NCBI GenBank assembly: GCA_031270325.1
Contig: JAISXW010000009.1
Location: 48,452 to 112,451 of the forward strand
DNA: 64,000 nt
Source of the DNA: Streptococcaceae bacterium
Lineage (GTDB): Bacteria; Bacillota; Bacilli; Lactobacillales; Streptococcaceae
Direction: 5' to 3'
Under the pieces are notes generated by a model, which saw only the letters and a program-made list of their open reading frames with translations, searched no databases and was not told the DNA's origin. A program made the position numbers and the translations under genes. This document shows positions 38,081 to 48,180 of this stretch, piece after piece; the stretch's first letter is position 1; every line of letters begins with the position of its first letter.

Positions 38081-39520
38081 ATGGCAGATCCATTTGGCTT
38101 TATGACATATCAACGCAAAAGCAACCCTTATCGACCTGTTGCAGAACGCGTATTAGATTTTGAAGAATTACAAGTGCCACTTGATGTGGTGGAACGCCAA
38201 GAACAAGCGGCACGGTGTATGGGCTGTGGCATTCCCTTTTGTCATGCTGGCGAATTTTATGGTGGCGGTCGTGCTGTATCAGGCTGTCCCAACGATAACT
38301 TGATTCCAGAATGGAATGATTTAGTTTATCGTGGTGAATTTAAGAAAGCTTTTGATCGTTTGGCTCGGACTAATCCCTTGCCCGAAATGACAGGACGTGT
38401 CTGTCCTGCACCTTGTGAAAAAGGCTGTACGGAAGCACTCAACGGCAGCGGTGTCACCATTCATGATAATGAACGGTTTATCATTGACAATGCGTTTGAC
38501 AATGACTGGGTTGCGGATAGTGGTCGGCCGAAAGAACGGACTGATTTTAAGATTGCGATTGTGGGATCTGGTCCTGCGGGACTTTCAGCTGCATGGCGCT
38601 TAAACCAGCTGGGGCACAATGTGACTGTCTTTGAGCGTGCAGATCGTTTTGGTGGTCTCCTCATGTATGGGATTCCCAACATGAAACTGGACAAGGAGAT
38701 TATTGAACGTCGGATTGACGTGATGAAAGCCATCGGCATCGAATTTGTTGCCAATACTGAAATTGGTCGTGATATTGCTTTTGATACCTTAGTCGCAGAC
38801 TTTGATCGTGTGATTATCGCTACTGGTGCGAGTGTGCCACGTGATTTGAACGTGCCGGGACGTGAACTGAGTGGTGTCAAATTTGCGGTTGATTTCCTGA
38901 CAGACATTACCAAAATCGTGCTTGCCAATGGCAATAAAACAATGCGTCAATCTCTAGCTGGTAAAAATGTCGTGGTCATTGGTGGCGGGGATACAGGAAA
39001 TGACTGTATCGGGACGGCTGTTCGACTCGGTGCTGCAAGTGTGACCCAACTTGAAATCACACCGCAGTTACCGGAACAACGGCTGACGTCTAATCCTTGG
39101 CCAGAATACCCAATGGTTGACCGTCAAGGTTACGGTCAGGAAGAAGCGATTGCGGCAGGTAATCTGAATTTGACCCGCTATGCGACCTCGACGACTGAAT
39201 TTATCGGTGCTGAACGTGGGCAACTGATTGGTATTAAGACTGTGCAGGTCGGACCAGGATTCAAACCAATTGAAGGCACAGAAGAAACCTTGAAAGCGGA
39301 CTTAGTCCTCTTGGCTATGGGCTTCACTGGTGCAGAACAATCTGTTTTCCAAGGTTTCGGCGTGACTCAGATTTTTGATGACAATACGACAGACAACGAA
39401 AAAGTCTATGTCGCAGGCGACGCCAAACGCGGCCCCACTCTTGTGATTTGGGGAATTCGTGAAGGTCGTAAGACAGCTGAAAAAATTGATGAAACCCTGC
39501 GTGTGATGGTGATGCAGTGA
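38081..39520 (+). CDS. gltD: Glutamate synthase, small subunit
   Basis: 479 residues. The N-terminus carries Cys motifs for 4Fe-4S clusters (CMGCGIPFCH near 46-55, GCPNDNLIPEW, then RVCPAPCEKGC near 106-116). Two nucleotide-binding folds follow: GSGPAGLSAA (about 162-171, FAD) and GGGDTGNDC (about 304-312, NAD(P)H). It passes electrons from NADPH to GltB. A GGAGG ribosome site lies in the end of gltB. A terminator follows. Confidence 0.95.
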   Translation: MADPFGFMTYQRKSNPYRPVAERVLDFEELQVPLDVVERQEQAARCMGCGIPFCHAGEFYGGGRAVSGCPNDNLIPEWNDLVYRGEFKKAFDRLARTNPLPEMTGRVCPAPCEKGCTEALNGSGVTIHDNERFIIDNAFDNDWVADSGRPKERTDFKIAIVGSGPAGLSAAWRLNQLGHNVTVFERADRFGGLLMYGIPNMKLDKEIIERRIDVMKAIGIEFVANTEIGRDIAFDTLVADFDRVIIATGASVPRDLNVPGRELSGVKFAVDFLTDITKIVLANGNKTMRQSLAGKNVVVIGGGDTGNDCIGTAVRLGAASVTQLEITPQLPEQRLTSNPWPEYPMVDRQGYGQEEAIAAGNLNLTRYATSTTEFIGAERGQLIGIKTVQVGPGFKPIEGTEETLKADLVLLAMGFTGAEQSVFQGFGVTQIFDDNTTDNEKVYVAGDAKRGPTLVIWGIREGRKTAEKIDETLRVMVMQ

Positions 39521-39525
39521 GATTG

Positions 39526-39557
39526 AAAGATTGCCTTTTGGGGCAGTCTTTTTTTCA
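39526..39557 (+). terminator. gltBD terminator
   Basis: AAAGATTGCC pairs with GGGCAGTCTTT around TTTTG, followed by a T-run. Confidence 0.85.
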
Positions 39558-39643
39558 CTGTAAAAGCTGAATATTGCAAATTAAAACCTAAAATGTTAGG
39601 ATTTAACTAACTAAAAATTTGACAAACATGGAAAAGAGACGAT

Positions 39644-40444
39644 ATGAATTTCAAAGAGCGGCTTAGTTTGAATTATGGGAAATTGACACCGACTGATAAA
39701 GTGATTACCACATCTGTTGTGAAACAGCCTGAGTTCTTTTTTACACATACGATTCAGCAAGTGACGGATGAGATTAATGTTTCACCAGCCGCTATGAGTC
39801 GTTATGTCAAGAAACTAGGTTATCGTGGATTTAAGGAATTTGTTTTAGCACTTGAACAACAACAGGATGAAACAAATGGTACGGCTCAGAAAAAGACAGA
39901 AAACGAGACGCTGTTCTCGAAAGTTTTAGAAACTTACACAGAATCTCTTGAACGTAGTCGCAAAAAAGATTTTGATAATGACTTACGTCTGGCATCAGCT
40001 ATGATTTTGGATACACCACATGTTAAAGCGATCGGAATTGGTAATTCAGGGTTACCAGCGAAGCAATTAGTTTATTCTCTTTATACGCAAGGTCTTTTTA
40101 TTGAAGCTATTACATCTCAGACACAGATTTATTATCTAAAAGAGCTACTGGATGCAACTTATTTATTAATCATCTATACGGTTAGTGGCATTGATGATTA
40201 CTATCGCGAGATTGTTGAAAATGCTCAAAAAGTTGGTGCTAAAACAATTATCATTACGCTCAATGATGAAAGTCAGGCGGCAGAATTAGCGGATATTGCT
40301 TTTATTTTACCGAACGGTCAAGCTCAAGTTTCAGAAAACGGTTCTCTTTATCAAGTCGATAATCGGATTTTGTTTTTTGTTTTATCTGAAAGTATTGCTT
40401 ATTATGTCAAAAATGAGTTGGATCAACGACATCAGAACAACTAG
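39644..40444 (+). CDS. RpiR-family transcriptional regulator
   Basis: 266 residues: an N-terminal HTH_6 domain (about residues 1-75; VSPAAMSRYVKKLGYRGFKEF is the recognition region) and a C-terminal SIS domain (about 110-245) that binds a phosphosugar (GIGNSG near 129 and TVSG near 185). It is upstream of and codirectional with the PTS/esterase genes, which it probably controls through the palindrome before the IIC promoter. A 6-bp hairpin (ACTCTG/CAGAGT) with TTTTT near 40470-40497 may separate the transcripts. Confidence 0.88.
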   Translation: MNFKERLSLNYGKLTPTDKVITTSVVKQPEFFFTHTIQQVTDEINVSPAAMSRYVKKLGYRGFKEFVLALEQQQDETNGTAQKKTENETLFSKVLETYTESLERSRKKDFDNDLRLASAMILDTPHVKAIGIGNSGLPAKQLVYSLYTQGLFIEAITSQTQIYYLKELLDATYLLIIYTVSGIDDYYREIVENAQKVGAKTIIITLNDESQAAELADIAFILPNGQAQVSENGSLYQVDNRILFFVLSESIAYYVKNELDQRHQNN

Positions 40445-40563
40445 AATCATAGGAAAGATTAAAGGCTATACTCTGATAACACGACAGAGTGATTTTTGAG
40501 TTAGTTGGGCATATCAATTAGATGTTTAAAGTAGAGAAAAGAATCTCTTCTTTTTTTGTTTCA

Positions 40564-40593
40564 GCATTTATTGAAATTTATTTCAATAAATGC
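40564..40593. promoter_or_regulatory. Perfect 13-bp palindrome, candidate RpiR operator
   Basis: GCATTTATTGAAA and its exact complement are separated by TTTA and abut the -35 box of the IIC promoter. The inner TTGAAA...TTTCAA dyad is like sites bound by RpiR-type regulators. The assignment is by position and symmetry. Confidence 0.65.
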
Positions 40594-40652
40594 TTTACAT
40601 CTGAAAAAGTTTTTGCTATATTAATTATAGCATGATAATGAAAGCGTTTGAA
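40594..40652 (+). promoter_or_regulatory. PTS IIC operon promoter with cre site
   Basis: TTTACA at 40594-40599 and TATATT at 40617-40622 with a 17-bp spacer. TGAAAGCGTTTGAA at 40639-40652 matches the cre consensus with one mismatch, just after the expected start near 40629. A leader of about 140 nt follows, with a TCTACG/CGTAGA helix. The interval 40445-40770 holds only these sites. Confidence 0.75.
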
Positions 40653-40770
40653 ATTCGTTTAATATTATTACTGTCTACGTGAGAAAAACTTTGTTATTGT
40701 GCGTTTCAATGCTCTTGCGTAGATTCGGAAAGTTACGTCGTGACTAATTATTTTAGATGGAGATTTATTA

Positions 40771-42129
40771 ATGAGTAACAAAAAAAGTTTTTCTGACAGC
40801 TTCTCTAACGTTGTTGCCAAGATTTCAGGTAATCGATTCTTAATGACATTGCGGGATTCGTTTGTCTTGGTTTCTGTCACAACAATGATTGCAGGATTTG
40901 CTATTATGATTAATTCTGTTTTTCTAGATCCAGCAAATGGATTGATTTTTTCAAAATCCGGCTTACATCTTGGGTCGTTGATTTTTGGCAGCGAAAAAGC
41001 TTGGCTAGCTAGCAGCTTTGCTGAAAGTTTATTGCACATTCAAACAGTCATTAATTTTATCAATCAAGGAACTCTGAGTGTCTTTGCTATTATGGTAGTT
41101 GTTGTCTTCTCATTTGTTTTGTCTCGTAATTTCTTTTCGGATAATTCAGAGCATCTCACTAGTATTCTTTATGCAATGGCAGCCTTCTTCATCTGCTTAC
41201 CGTGGAATTGGGATTACGCTAATGGTGATAAGACTGTTTCGTTAGTAAATGTTGTCAATCCGAAATTTTTTGGAACTCAAGGCGTTTTTTCAGCTTTATT
41301 GATTGGTGGCTTGGCGGTATTTCTCTATAATAAATTACTGCGGACCAATTTTAAAATTAAACTCCCTGATTCTGTACCTCCAATGGTAGCTTCAAGTTTT
41401 GAAAGCTTACTACCGGGAACGATCACACTGCTTGTTTTCGCTGTATCAACTGCGATTTCAACCTCTTTCTTTGGTTTAACTTTACCAGAACTTTTGCTTG
41501 CAACACTTCAAAAACCTGCAGAAATGATTTCAGGAACAGCTGCCTTTGCCTTTATATCACAATTCACTTGGTTACTATTTTTCTGGTTTGGGATTCACCC
41601 CTCATCAATCTGGGGAGCTATTTTCGGAATGACATGGAATGTCAATGACGTACAAAATATGGCAGGAGAAGCGCATCATCTTTACTCAACCATGTTCATG
41701 AACTTCTCAACAATTTCTGCAGGAACAGTTGCACTTGCCCCTGTTTTAGCTTTAATCATTGCCGGTAGAAGTGATGCGTCAAAACAAGTCTCTAAAATTG
41801 CTTTAATGCCAGCTATCTTTAATATTTCAGAACCAATTGTTTTCGGACTTCCCTTGGTTTTGAACCCAATTTATCTTGTACCAATGGTTATTTCACAACC
41901 GCTATCTTTCTTCATTGGTGTTTTCTTCACAAAAATAGGGTTCATTGATGTGATTACTATGAACGCTCCGTGGACTATGCCACCGATTATTTCAGGAATT
42001 TTGTTCACAGGATCAATTAAAGGCGGAATTGTGCAGGCAATTATCTTAGCAGTTGCAACCTTACTCTATATTCCGTTTGTCCGTCTGGCGAATAAATTAG
42101 AAAAGCAAAAACTAGGACTTGAACTGTAA
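40771..42129 (+). CDS. PTS EIIC component, lactose/cellobiose family
   Basis: 452 residues, about 9-10 membrane segments, with the family context FWFGIHPSSIWGAIFG (about 271-286) and NISEPIVFGLPLVLNP (about 351-366), which holds the conserved Glu of the sugar site. It imports and phosphorylates a glycoside with IIA and IIB. IIB follows two genes later; no IIA is in the cluster. The neighbouring esterase suggests an acetylated or otherwise decorated sugar. Confidence 0.9.
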   Translation: MSNKKSFSDSFSNVVAKISGNRFLMTLRDSFVLVSVTTMIAGFAIMINSVFLDPANGLIFSKSGLHLGSLIFGSEKAWLASSFAESLLHIQTVINFINQGTLSVFAIMVVVVFSFVLSRNFFSDNSEHLTSILYAMAAFFICLPWNWDYANGDKTVSLVNVVNPKFFGTQGVFSALLIGGLAVFLYNKLLRTNFKIKLPDSVPPMVASSFESLLPGTITLLVFAVSTAISTSFFGLTLPELLLATLQKPAEMISGTAAFAFISQFTWLLFFWFGIHPSSIWGAIFGMTWNVNDVQNMAGEAHHLYSTMFMNFSTISAGTVALAPVLALIIAGRSDASKQVSKIALMPAIFNISEPIVFGLPLVLNPIYLVPMVISQPLSFFIGVFFTKIGFIDVITMNAPWTMPPIISGILFTGSIKGGIVQAIILAVATLLYIPFVRLANKLEKQKLGLEL

Positions 42130-42160
42130 AAATAAAAATTCAAAAAAGGGAGGGTTTATA

Positions 42161-43651
42161 ATGTTAGAGTTAAATCCACTCATCACAGATGGTGCAATTT
42201 TACAAGGGGAGCAAACAGTTTTAATTAGCGGAACTAGTCAAAGCGAGGCGTTAGTCGAATTGAAGTTTGGTAATGAAAGTTATCAAACGCAAGCTGATGA
42301 AACGGGGAAGTTCTTGTTTGAACTACCACCTCATGATTATGGCGTAAATGGTGAGTTAACAGTTATGACTGAAAAAGATGAGCCACTTATCATTTCAGAT
42401 GTCACTTTCGGCGAAGTCTTTCTATTAGGTGGGCAGTCCAATATTGAGTTCAAAATGTCGCAAGAAAAGTATTTTGAAACAAGTCGTATTGCTAACGACT
42501 TTGATTGCTATCAGATCTCCTATGTTAATGTCCCACAAATCGAATATTTCGATGAAAATGGTCTGACAAAACCTGATGATGCCAACTGGCAAGGTTGGTT
42601 GCCGCTCAATCAGGAGACCCTTGCTGAGTTGTCAGCAATTGGTTACTACACTGCGATTGAATGGATAAAAAATCATCCCCATATCCCAGTCGGTCTTGTT
42701 GCCTGCAACAAAGGTGGTACTAGTGTCACGGCATGGATTGATGAAAAGAGTTTGGATAAATCGCCATTAGCTCAAAAATATGTCGTTGAAGTTTATCAAG
42801 CAGCCCTTGCTGATAAAACAGCAGAAGAATTTGAACGCTTAACAAGAGAATATCGTGAAACAGCAGACACTTACTATGATTTGCGAGCCAAATGGGTGCG
42901 CGAACATCCAGAGTTATCACTGGGAGAGATAAAAAATGTGATTGGTGGTAGCCCGTGGCCACCGCCAGCGACGCCGTCTATTTTTACACGGCCGAGCGGT
43001 CTTTATCATACCATGTTTGAAGGCATTACTCCATATAGTTTTAAAGCAGTGCTTTGGTATCAAGGGGAAGAGGATAGCCTCTATCCAGATATGTATGCGG
43101 AAACCCTCCCCATTTTGCTAGAAACTTGGCGTCGTGATTTAAAGAACCCTAAACTCCCCTTTTATATCGTTCAACTCCCGATATTTGACGAAAAACACCC
43201 TAAATCATGGTCGGGAATTCGTCAAGTCCAGCTCAATACAACACTATTGGATAGCAATGCTCACATTATTGTTAGCGCTGATACAGGCGATACAGATAAC
43301 GTCCATCCTATTGACAAATCAGTGATTGGTAAGCGTATCGGCGAAATTATCGAAGAAAAATACTACGATAACTCGCCCTATGCTATCATTTCTGAACACA
43401 GGGAAGACAAACTGATTTTAGAGGTCAATCATGCTGAGACGCTAGCAGTCAGAAACTATCCGCTTGAGATAAGAGCAGATGACGTGGCGACAACCAACCA
43501 TATAGACGGTACGCAACTCATCATTAGCGTCACACCAGAAACTAGAGTTGTTAGATATGGTTGTCAAAATGCGCCGAAACTAAGCCTTTTTAACGAAGTT
43601 GGTTATCCTGTATCACCGTTTGAATTTATTTTAAATAAGGAAGTGGAATGA
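42161..43651 (+). CDS. SGNH/sialate O-acetylesterase-like (SASA) sugar esterase
   Basis: 496 residues from the ATG at 42161, which has GGGAGG upstream; earlier codons overlap the IIC gene. An N-terminal beta-rich region (about 1-85) precedes the esterase core: GGQSNIEF (about 90-97, nucleophile Ser), WYQGEEDS (about 302-309, oxyanion block) and DNVHP (about 384-388, Asp/His). There is no signal peptide, so it acts in the cytosol, presumably deacetylating the sugar imported by the PTS. The acyl group and sugar are not known. Confidence 0.85.
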   Translation: MLELNPLITDGAILQGEQTVLISGTSQSEALVELKFGNESYQTQADETGKFLFELPPHDYGVNGELTVMTEKDEPLIISDVTFGEVFLLGGQSNIEFKMSQEKYFETSRIANDFDCYQISYVNVPQIEYFDENGLTKPDDANWQGWLPLNQETLAELSAIGYYTAIEWIKNHPHIPVGLVACNKGGTSVTAWIDEKSLDKSPLAQKYVVEVYQAALADKTAEEFERLTREYRETADTYYDLRAKWVREHPELSLGEIKNVIGGSPWPPPATPSIFTRPSGLYHTMFEGITPYSFKAVLWYQGEEDSLYPDMYAETLPILLETWRRDLKNPKLPFYIVQLPIFDEKHPKSWSGIRQVQLNTTLLDSNAHIIVSADTGDTDNVHPIDKSVIGKRIGEIIEEKYYDNSPYAIISEHREDKLILEVNHAETLAVRNYPLEIRADDVATTNHIDGTQLIISVTPETRVVRYGCQNAPKLSLFNEVGYPVSPFEFILNKEVE

Positions 43652-44077
43652 ATGGGTCTATTTGGAAAGAAAAAGAAATCAGAAACAATAAACGAACCGA
43701 TTGTAACACCGATTATATCAGAAGAAACAGCTGAAAAAGATGTCGTAAAGCCGATAAATTCTGAAGCTAAAGAACTTGTGATTAAGATTTTTTGTGCAGG
43801 AGGCTTTTCAACTTCTTTGTGGGCTTTGAAGACGGAAGAAGCCTTGCACAAACAAGGCATTACAAGTAAAGTCACAGCATATCCTGTGGCGAGTATTGAA
43901 ATAGAAGGAAACAATGCTGATGCCATACTGATCGGACCACAGACAAGATATGTTGAAGCAGACGCTAAAAAAGCATATCCAGAAAAAATCATTGAAGTCG
44001 TCCCGTTTACAATTTTCGGACGAGTTAATGGGGATGAAAACGTTAAATATCTGAAAGAAATCGGCGTGATAAATTAA
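43652..44077 (+). CDS. PTS EIIB component with N-terminal extension
   Basis: 141 residues. Residues 1-45 are a charged, flexible tail (MGLFGKKKKSETIN at the start) not found in the orphan IIB at 24.6 kb. Residues 46-141 are the IIB fold with phosphocysteine in FCAGGFSTS (about Cys50). The ATG overlaps the region of the esterase stop (TGA at 43649-43651 is immediately before it). It ends the operon; a terminator follows. Confidence 0.88.
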   Translation: MGLFGKKKKSETINEPIVTPIISEETAEKDVVKPINSEAKELVIKIFCAGGFSTSLWALKTEEALHKQGITSKVTAYPVASIEIEGNNADAILIGPQTRYVEADAKKAYPEKIIEVVPFTIFGRVNGDENVKYLKEIGVIN

Positions 44078-44188
44078 CGACATGCCAAATACAGTACGCT
44101 ATCTTGGAGCAAAAGTCATCAATCGTTAAATTAATAGGGTTTTCCAAAATTTGTATGCAATCAAGCAATCATTAGGCGAGCTTCAATC

Positions 44189-44218
44189 AAACACTCTCGA
44201 ACTGGAGAGTGTTTTTTT
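44189..44218 (+). terminator. Terminator of the PTS/esterase operon
   Basis: A perfect stem AAACACTCTC/GAGAGTGTTT with a 6-nt loop, then a T-run. It lies about 110 bp after the IIB stop. Confidence 0.85.
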
Positions 44219-44347
44219 CGCTAGACCTGTTAGCCAGACACTCAAAACAATTGAACGAGTCACCACAAGCTATGTCCAAATTCGCCAAAGGGGCTTTAAA
44301 CATAATTCTGAATTAGAATCAAGGTACAATTTCAGGAGCTATTATTA

Positions 44348-44434
44348 ATGAAAGGTAGTGTCACTGCCTTGCCAGATAAAGCAGCGCAAGGGGAGGATAA
44401 GAGGGACTTTGTCTTGTGTTGCAAACAGTGTTGA
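44348..44434 (+). CDS. Possible 28-residue small protein
   Basis: ATG at 44348 with AGGAG 9 nt upstream and a TACAAT -10 candidate at 44325-44330. The product is 28 residues and ends in CCKQC. I recognise no family. The interval 44219-44553 otherwise holds only the rbgA promoter (TGATAGAAT near 44499). It may be a chance frame. Confidence 0.25.
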   Translation: MKGSVTALPDKAAQGEDKRDFVLCCKQC

Positions 44435-44553
44435 TAGAGGTAACTGACACGGAAAAGTCAGAAATCATCAAGCCATTTCTGAAAATAAGCGCAAAATATG
44501 ATAGAATTGAGTGATTAAGTATCACAGTTAAGTAGCTAAAGGAGCAGGATAAA

Positions 44554-45420
44554 ATGGTAATCATCCAATGGTTTCCGGGTCATATGTCAAAAGCCCGACG
44601 ACAGGTCCAAGAAAATTTAAAACACGTTGATTTGGTCATGGAGCTAGTGGATGCTAGGTTACCTTTATCCAGCCGTAATCCGATGTTAGATAAAATCATC
44701 GGAAATAAACCACGTCTCGTCATCATTAATAAAAAGGACTTGGGTGATGCGACAGAAACGCAAAGATGGGTGCAGTATTTTGACTCACAAGGCATTGCGG
44801 CTGTGCCAATCAATGCTAAAGAACAGCAGACAGTTAAAAAACTCACGCAGGCTGCAAAAGAAGTACTAGCCGAAAAATTACAACGTGCCGCTGAACGCGG
44901 CATCCGGAACAAAGCGATTCGGACAATGATCGTTGGTATTCCAAATGTTGGCAAATCAACGCTAATGAATCGTTTAGCAGGCAAAAAAATCGCAGTTACT
45001 GGGAATAAACCCGGTGTCACTAAAGGACAGCAGTGGCTCAAAACAAATGAAGCATTGGAAATTTTAGATACACCAGGTATTCTTTGGCCGAAATTTGAAG
45101 ATCAAACAATCGGTCTAAAACTTGCGCTGACAGGTGCTATCAAGGATGATTTAATCCCTAAAGATGAGATTACGCTCTTCGGTTTAGCCTTTTTTCAGCA
45201 ATATTACCCCTCAATACTAGAAAAACGATATAACTTATCGGATCAGGAATTCAATTTGCCAGCAGCTGATCAAATTATGCTTTTGACTAAAAAATATGGC
45301 TTTAAAGAGGATTACGATCGCTTTTATGACCTATTTATCAAGGATGTGAGGGACGGTAAACTAGGGACTTATACTTTGGATCACGTTTCAGAGCTTAAGC
45401 ACGAGGAAGATAATCAATGA
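44554..45420 (+). CDS. rbgA: Ribosome biogenesis GTPase RbgA (YlqF)
   Basis: 288 residues, a circularly permuted GTPase: G4 NKKDL (about 51-55) comes before G1 GIPNVGKST (about 128-136) and G3 DTPG (about 172-175). It begins with the family signature WFPGHMSKA (residues 6-14). RbgA acts late in 50S subunit assembly. It overlaps rnhB by 4 bp, the usual rbgA-rnhB arrangement in this group. A good AAAGGAG ribosome site precedes it. Confidence 0.95.
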   Translation: MVIIQWFPGHMSKARRQVQENLKHVDLVMELVDARLPLSSRNPMLDKIIGNKPRLVIINKKDLGDATETQRWVQYFDSQGIAAVPINAKEQQTVKKLTQAAKEVLAEKLQRAAERGIRNKAIRTMIVGIPNVGKSTLMNRLAGKKIAVTGNKPGVTKGQQWLKTNEALEILDTPGILWPKFEDQTIGLKLALTGAIKDDLIPKDEITLFGLAFFQQYYPSILEKRYNLSDQEFNLPAADQIMLLTKKYGFKEDYDRFYDLFIKDVRDGKLGTYTLDHVSELKHEEDNQ

Positions 45421-46184
45421 CAACACTTAAAGAAGTTGGTGAGCTTTTAAAAGCAGCAAATAACTTATCAGATCCACTTTTTGACAAGTGGTCGCAAGAT
45501 TCACGTCAAGGGGTTCAAAAACTGATTGCAAGACGTCAGCGTGAAATCCAGAACAGTCTAGTTGAAGACCAGAGACTTGAGAGAATGTTAAGTTACGAAC
45601 GAGAGTTATACGTAAATAAAATTATGTCAATTGCTGGGATTGACGAAGTAGGTAGAGGGCCTTTAGCGGGACCAGTCGTGACTGCGGCAGTGATTTTACC
45701 TCAAAATTGCAAAATCACGGGTCTAAATGATAGCAAACAAATCCCAAAATCACAACATCAAATAATCTATAATCGGGTCATGCAGGCAGCAGTAGCAATT
45801 GGGATTGGGCGTGTTGATCATCAGGTGATTGATCAAATCAATATTTATGAAGCGACAAAGCTCGCGATGTTACAAGCGATTGAAAACTTGGCGATTCAAC
45901 CCCAACATCTCTTAATTGATGCTATGACCTTACCAATTACTATTCCTCAAACCTCTCTCATCAAAGGAGATGCCAAATCAATGTCGATTGCTGCAGCTTC
46001 TATTGTTGCCAAAGTCACACGAGATAAGATAATGGCTGATTACGACTTGAAATATCCTGGTTATAATTTTGCTCATAATGCTGGTTATGGTACAAAAAAA
46101 CATCTGCAAGCACTTGAGAGACAAGGCTACACAGATATTCATCGTCAGTCTTTTGAACCAATTAAATCCATGATTAACGGCTAA
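45417..46184 (+). CDS. rnhB: Ribonuclease HII
   Basis: 255 residues. The catalytic domain starts near residue 70 with [14 protein letters not shown] (Asp and Glu of the active site), later DAMTLP (about 166) and [19 protein letters not shown] (about 183-201). It nicks RNA in RNA-DNA hybrids and at embedded ribonucleotides. The N-terminal extension of about 65 residues is normal for Firmicutes RNase HII. It is coupled to rbgA and its end overlaps the convergent mscS-like gene by 4 bp. Confidence 0.95.
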   Translation: MTTLKEVGELLKAANNLSDPLFDKWSQDSRQGVQKLIARRQREIQNSLVEDQRLERMLSYERELYVNKIMSIAGIDEVGRGPLAGPVVTAAVILPQNCKITGLNDSKQIPKSQHQIIYNRVMQAAVAIGIGRVDHQVIDQINIYEATKLAMLQAIENLAIQPQHLLIDAMTLPITIPQTSLIKGDAKSMSIAAASIVAKVTRDKIMADYDLKYPGYNFAHNAGYGTKKHLQALERQGYTDIHRQSFEPIKSMING

Positions 46185-46996
46185 GCATTAGTCGTTTTTT
46201 CATAATATTGCGTCAGCAGTTGCAATTTTTGATCAGAGATTTCACGATATGCCCCTGTCAATCGAGTTCTCAAATAGACTTTATCTTCAGTTGTATGAAT
46301 ACCTAGAAATTCAGCGTTGGTATAATTTTGATTGACCACTAATATTCTATTTTTCAATCTTTCAATCGCTTCAGAGCTAGCAAAGGTAATAGGTAGGTCA
46401 ATAAAAATACTGTGCTCTAATCTTGAAAGATTATGGAGTGCTGTAATATTGCGATTAGGAATAAATACCAAAGCACCTGTACTATCAGTCAAAGTCAAAG
46501 ACCGAATACCGATCACAGTGACAGTGCCTGTGATATTTAGAGTTTTGAAATTGACAACCTCTCCGACATTGACTTGATTTTCGACAATGATGAAAAAACC
46601 GTTGATAACGTCACTCATCAAATCACGACCAGCAAATCCAAGTGCGACACCGACAATACCTGCCCCTGTAAGAAGAGCGCCGACAGGTAAGCCAAATATG
46701 CCTAAAATCGTATAAATATAAAGAAAAACAGTGACATACTGAAAGAATGATAGGCTCAATCTTGAAAGTGTCAAGACGCGTGCGCTATCAGCAATATTGA
46801 TGCGCCGATAATTATCAAATAGGTGCTTAATCACAAGCTTTAAAATACGATAGAAAAGATAAAATAAAACGCTAGCAATAATCAGCTGTATTCCTTTTTC
46901 TATTGTATGATCTAAAAGTGATTCAAGGTGTAAAAATTTCAAGTGCTGTCTCTCCAAATCAATAATTTTCAGAAAATTGTAGTAAATTTCTTGCAA
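46181..46996 (-). CDS. MscS-family small-conductance mechanosensitive channel
   Basis: 271 residues with about three membrane helices in the first 125 residues and a cytoplasmic beta domain after. The pore helix ([20 protein letters not shown], about 108-127) and the following [16 protein letters not shown] segment are MscS signatures. It releases solutes on hypo-osmotic shock. It is a single minus-strand gene convergent with rnhB. Confidence 0.9.
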   Translation of the reverse strand: MQEIYYNFLKIIDLERQHLKFLHLESLLDHTIEKGIQLIIASVLFYLFYRILKLVIKHLFDNYRRINIADSARVLTLSRLSLSFFQYVTVFLYIYTILGIFGLPVGALLTGAGIVGVALGFAGRDLMSDVINGFFIIVENQVNVGEVVNFKTLNITGTVTVIGIRSLTLTDSTGALVFIPNRNITALHNLSRLEHSIFIDLPITFASSEAIERLKNRILVVNQNYTNAEFLGIHTTEDKVYLRTRLTGAYREISDQKLQLLTQYYEKTTNA

Positions 46997-47082
46997 AAAA
47001 CTACAAAATAAACTAAAATAAGTATAACAAATTTTTAGAAAAGATGGCAGTTTGACTGTCGTCTAGAGATGAGGGTGTGTTT

Positions 47083-48111
47083 ATGACGATTGATATTGAT
47101 TGGGCAAATCTTGGTTTTGACTATATGAAATTGCCTTATCGTTTTATTGCTCATTTTAAAGATGGGAAATGGAACGACGGAGAGATAACAGAAGATGCGA
47201 CCTTACATCTCTCTGAATCCTCACCGGCTCTGCATTATGGCCAACAAGCTTTTGAAGGCTTAAAAGCCTATCGCACAAAAAATGATGAGATTCAACTTTT
47301 CAGACCAGACCAAAACGCTGAGCGTTTACAAAAAACAGCTCGTCGTTTATTGATGGCAGAAGTCCCTACGGATTTCTTCATCCATGCAGCTAAAGCAGTG
47401 GTTAAAGCTAACCTTGAGTATGTCCCACCTTATGCAAGTGGCGGCAGTCTTTATTTGCGTCCTTTGCTAATTGGTGCGGGAGATATCATCGGTATTCAAC
47501 CGGCAAAAGAATATATCTTTACCATTTTTGCGATGCCTGTTGGGAATTACTTCAAAGGTGGCTTAGCACCAACGAAATTCATCGTCTCACGTGACTTTGA
47601 TCGTGCTGCACCACATGGCACTGGCGCAGCAAAAGTTGGCGGGAACTATGCAGCCAGTCTCTTACCGGGATATAATGCGCATGAAGCTGGTTATTCAGAT
47701 GTCATTTATTTGGATCCGGCCACACACACTAAGATAGAAGAAGTTGGTTCAGCTAACTTCTTTGGGATTACAAAAGACCATGAATTTGTGACTCCTCTCA
47801 GCCCATCAATTCTGCCCTCGATCACTAAATACTCCTTACTTTACCTAGCAGAGAAACGGTTAGGGCTCAAAGCAATAGAAGGAGATGTGCCCATAGATGA
47901 CTTAGATCGTTTCTCAGAAGCAGGAGCGTGTGGCACAGCTGCAGTCATCTCGCCGATAGGAGCTATCCAAAATGGTGCGGATTATCATGTTTTCTATAGC
48001 GAAACAGAAGTCGGACCAATCACCCACCAGCTTTACAATGAATTAGTCGGCATTCAAAAAGGTGATGTCGAAGCGCCAGAAGGCTGGATTTATAAAGTAG
48101 AACTTGATTAA
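47083..48111 (+). CDS. ilvE: Branched-chain amino acid aminotransferase
   Basis: 342 residues from the ATG at 47083 (GAGGGTG upstream). Fold-type IV PLP enzyme; the PLP Lys lies in GAAKVGGNYAAS (about 186-197), with EEVGSANFF (about 222-230) also conserved. It interconverts Leu, Ile and Val with their 2-oxoacids using 2-oxoglutarate/glutamate, tying in with gltBD. It is monocistronic with a strong terminator. Confidence 0.95.
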   Translation: MTIDIDWANLGFDYMKLPYRFIAHFKDGKWNDGEITEDATLHLSESSPALHYGQQAFEGLKAYRTKNDEIQLFRPDQNAERLQKTARRLLMAEVPTDFFIHAAKAVVKANLEYVPPYASGGSLYLRPLLIGAGDIIGIQPAKEYIFTIFAMPVGNYFKGGLAPTKFIVSRDFDRAAPHGTGAAKVGGNYAASLLPGYNAHEAGYSDVIYLDPATHTKIEEVGSANFFGITKDHEFVTPLSPSILPSITKYSLLYLAEKRLGLKAIEGDVPIDDLDRFSEAGACGTAAVISPIGAIQNGADYHVFYSETEVGPITHQLYNELVGIQKGDVEAPEGWIYKVELD

Positions 48112-48114
48112 GCA

Positions 48115-48163
48115 AAGACCATTCTTTCTGCATAATTTAATTTATGTAAAAAGAATGGTCTTG
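48115..48163 (+). terminator. ilvE terminator
   Basis: AAGACCATTCTTT pairs with AAAGAATGGTCTT around a 22-nt AT-rich loop; a TG and further T follow. Confidence 0.75.
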
Positions 48164-48180
48164 TTAATGATAGGAGTAAT

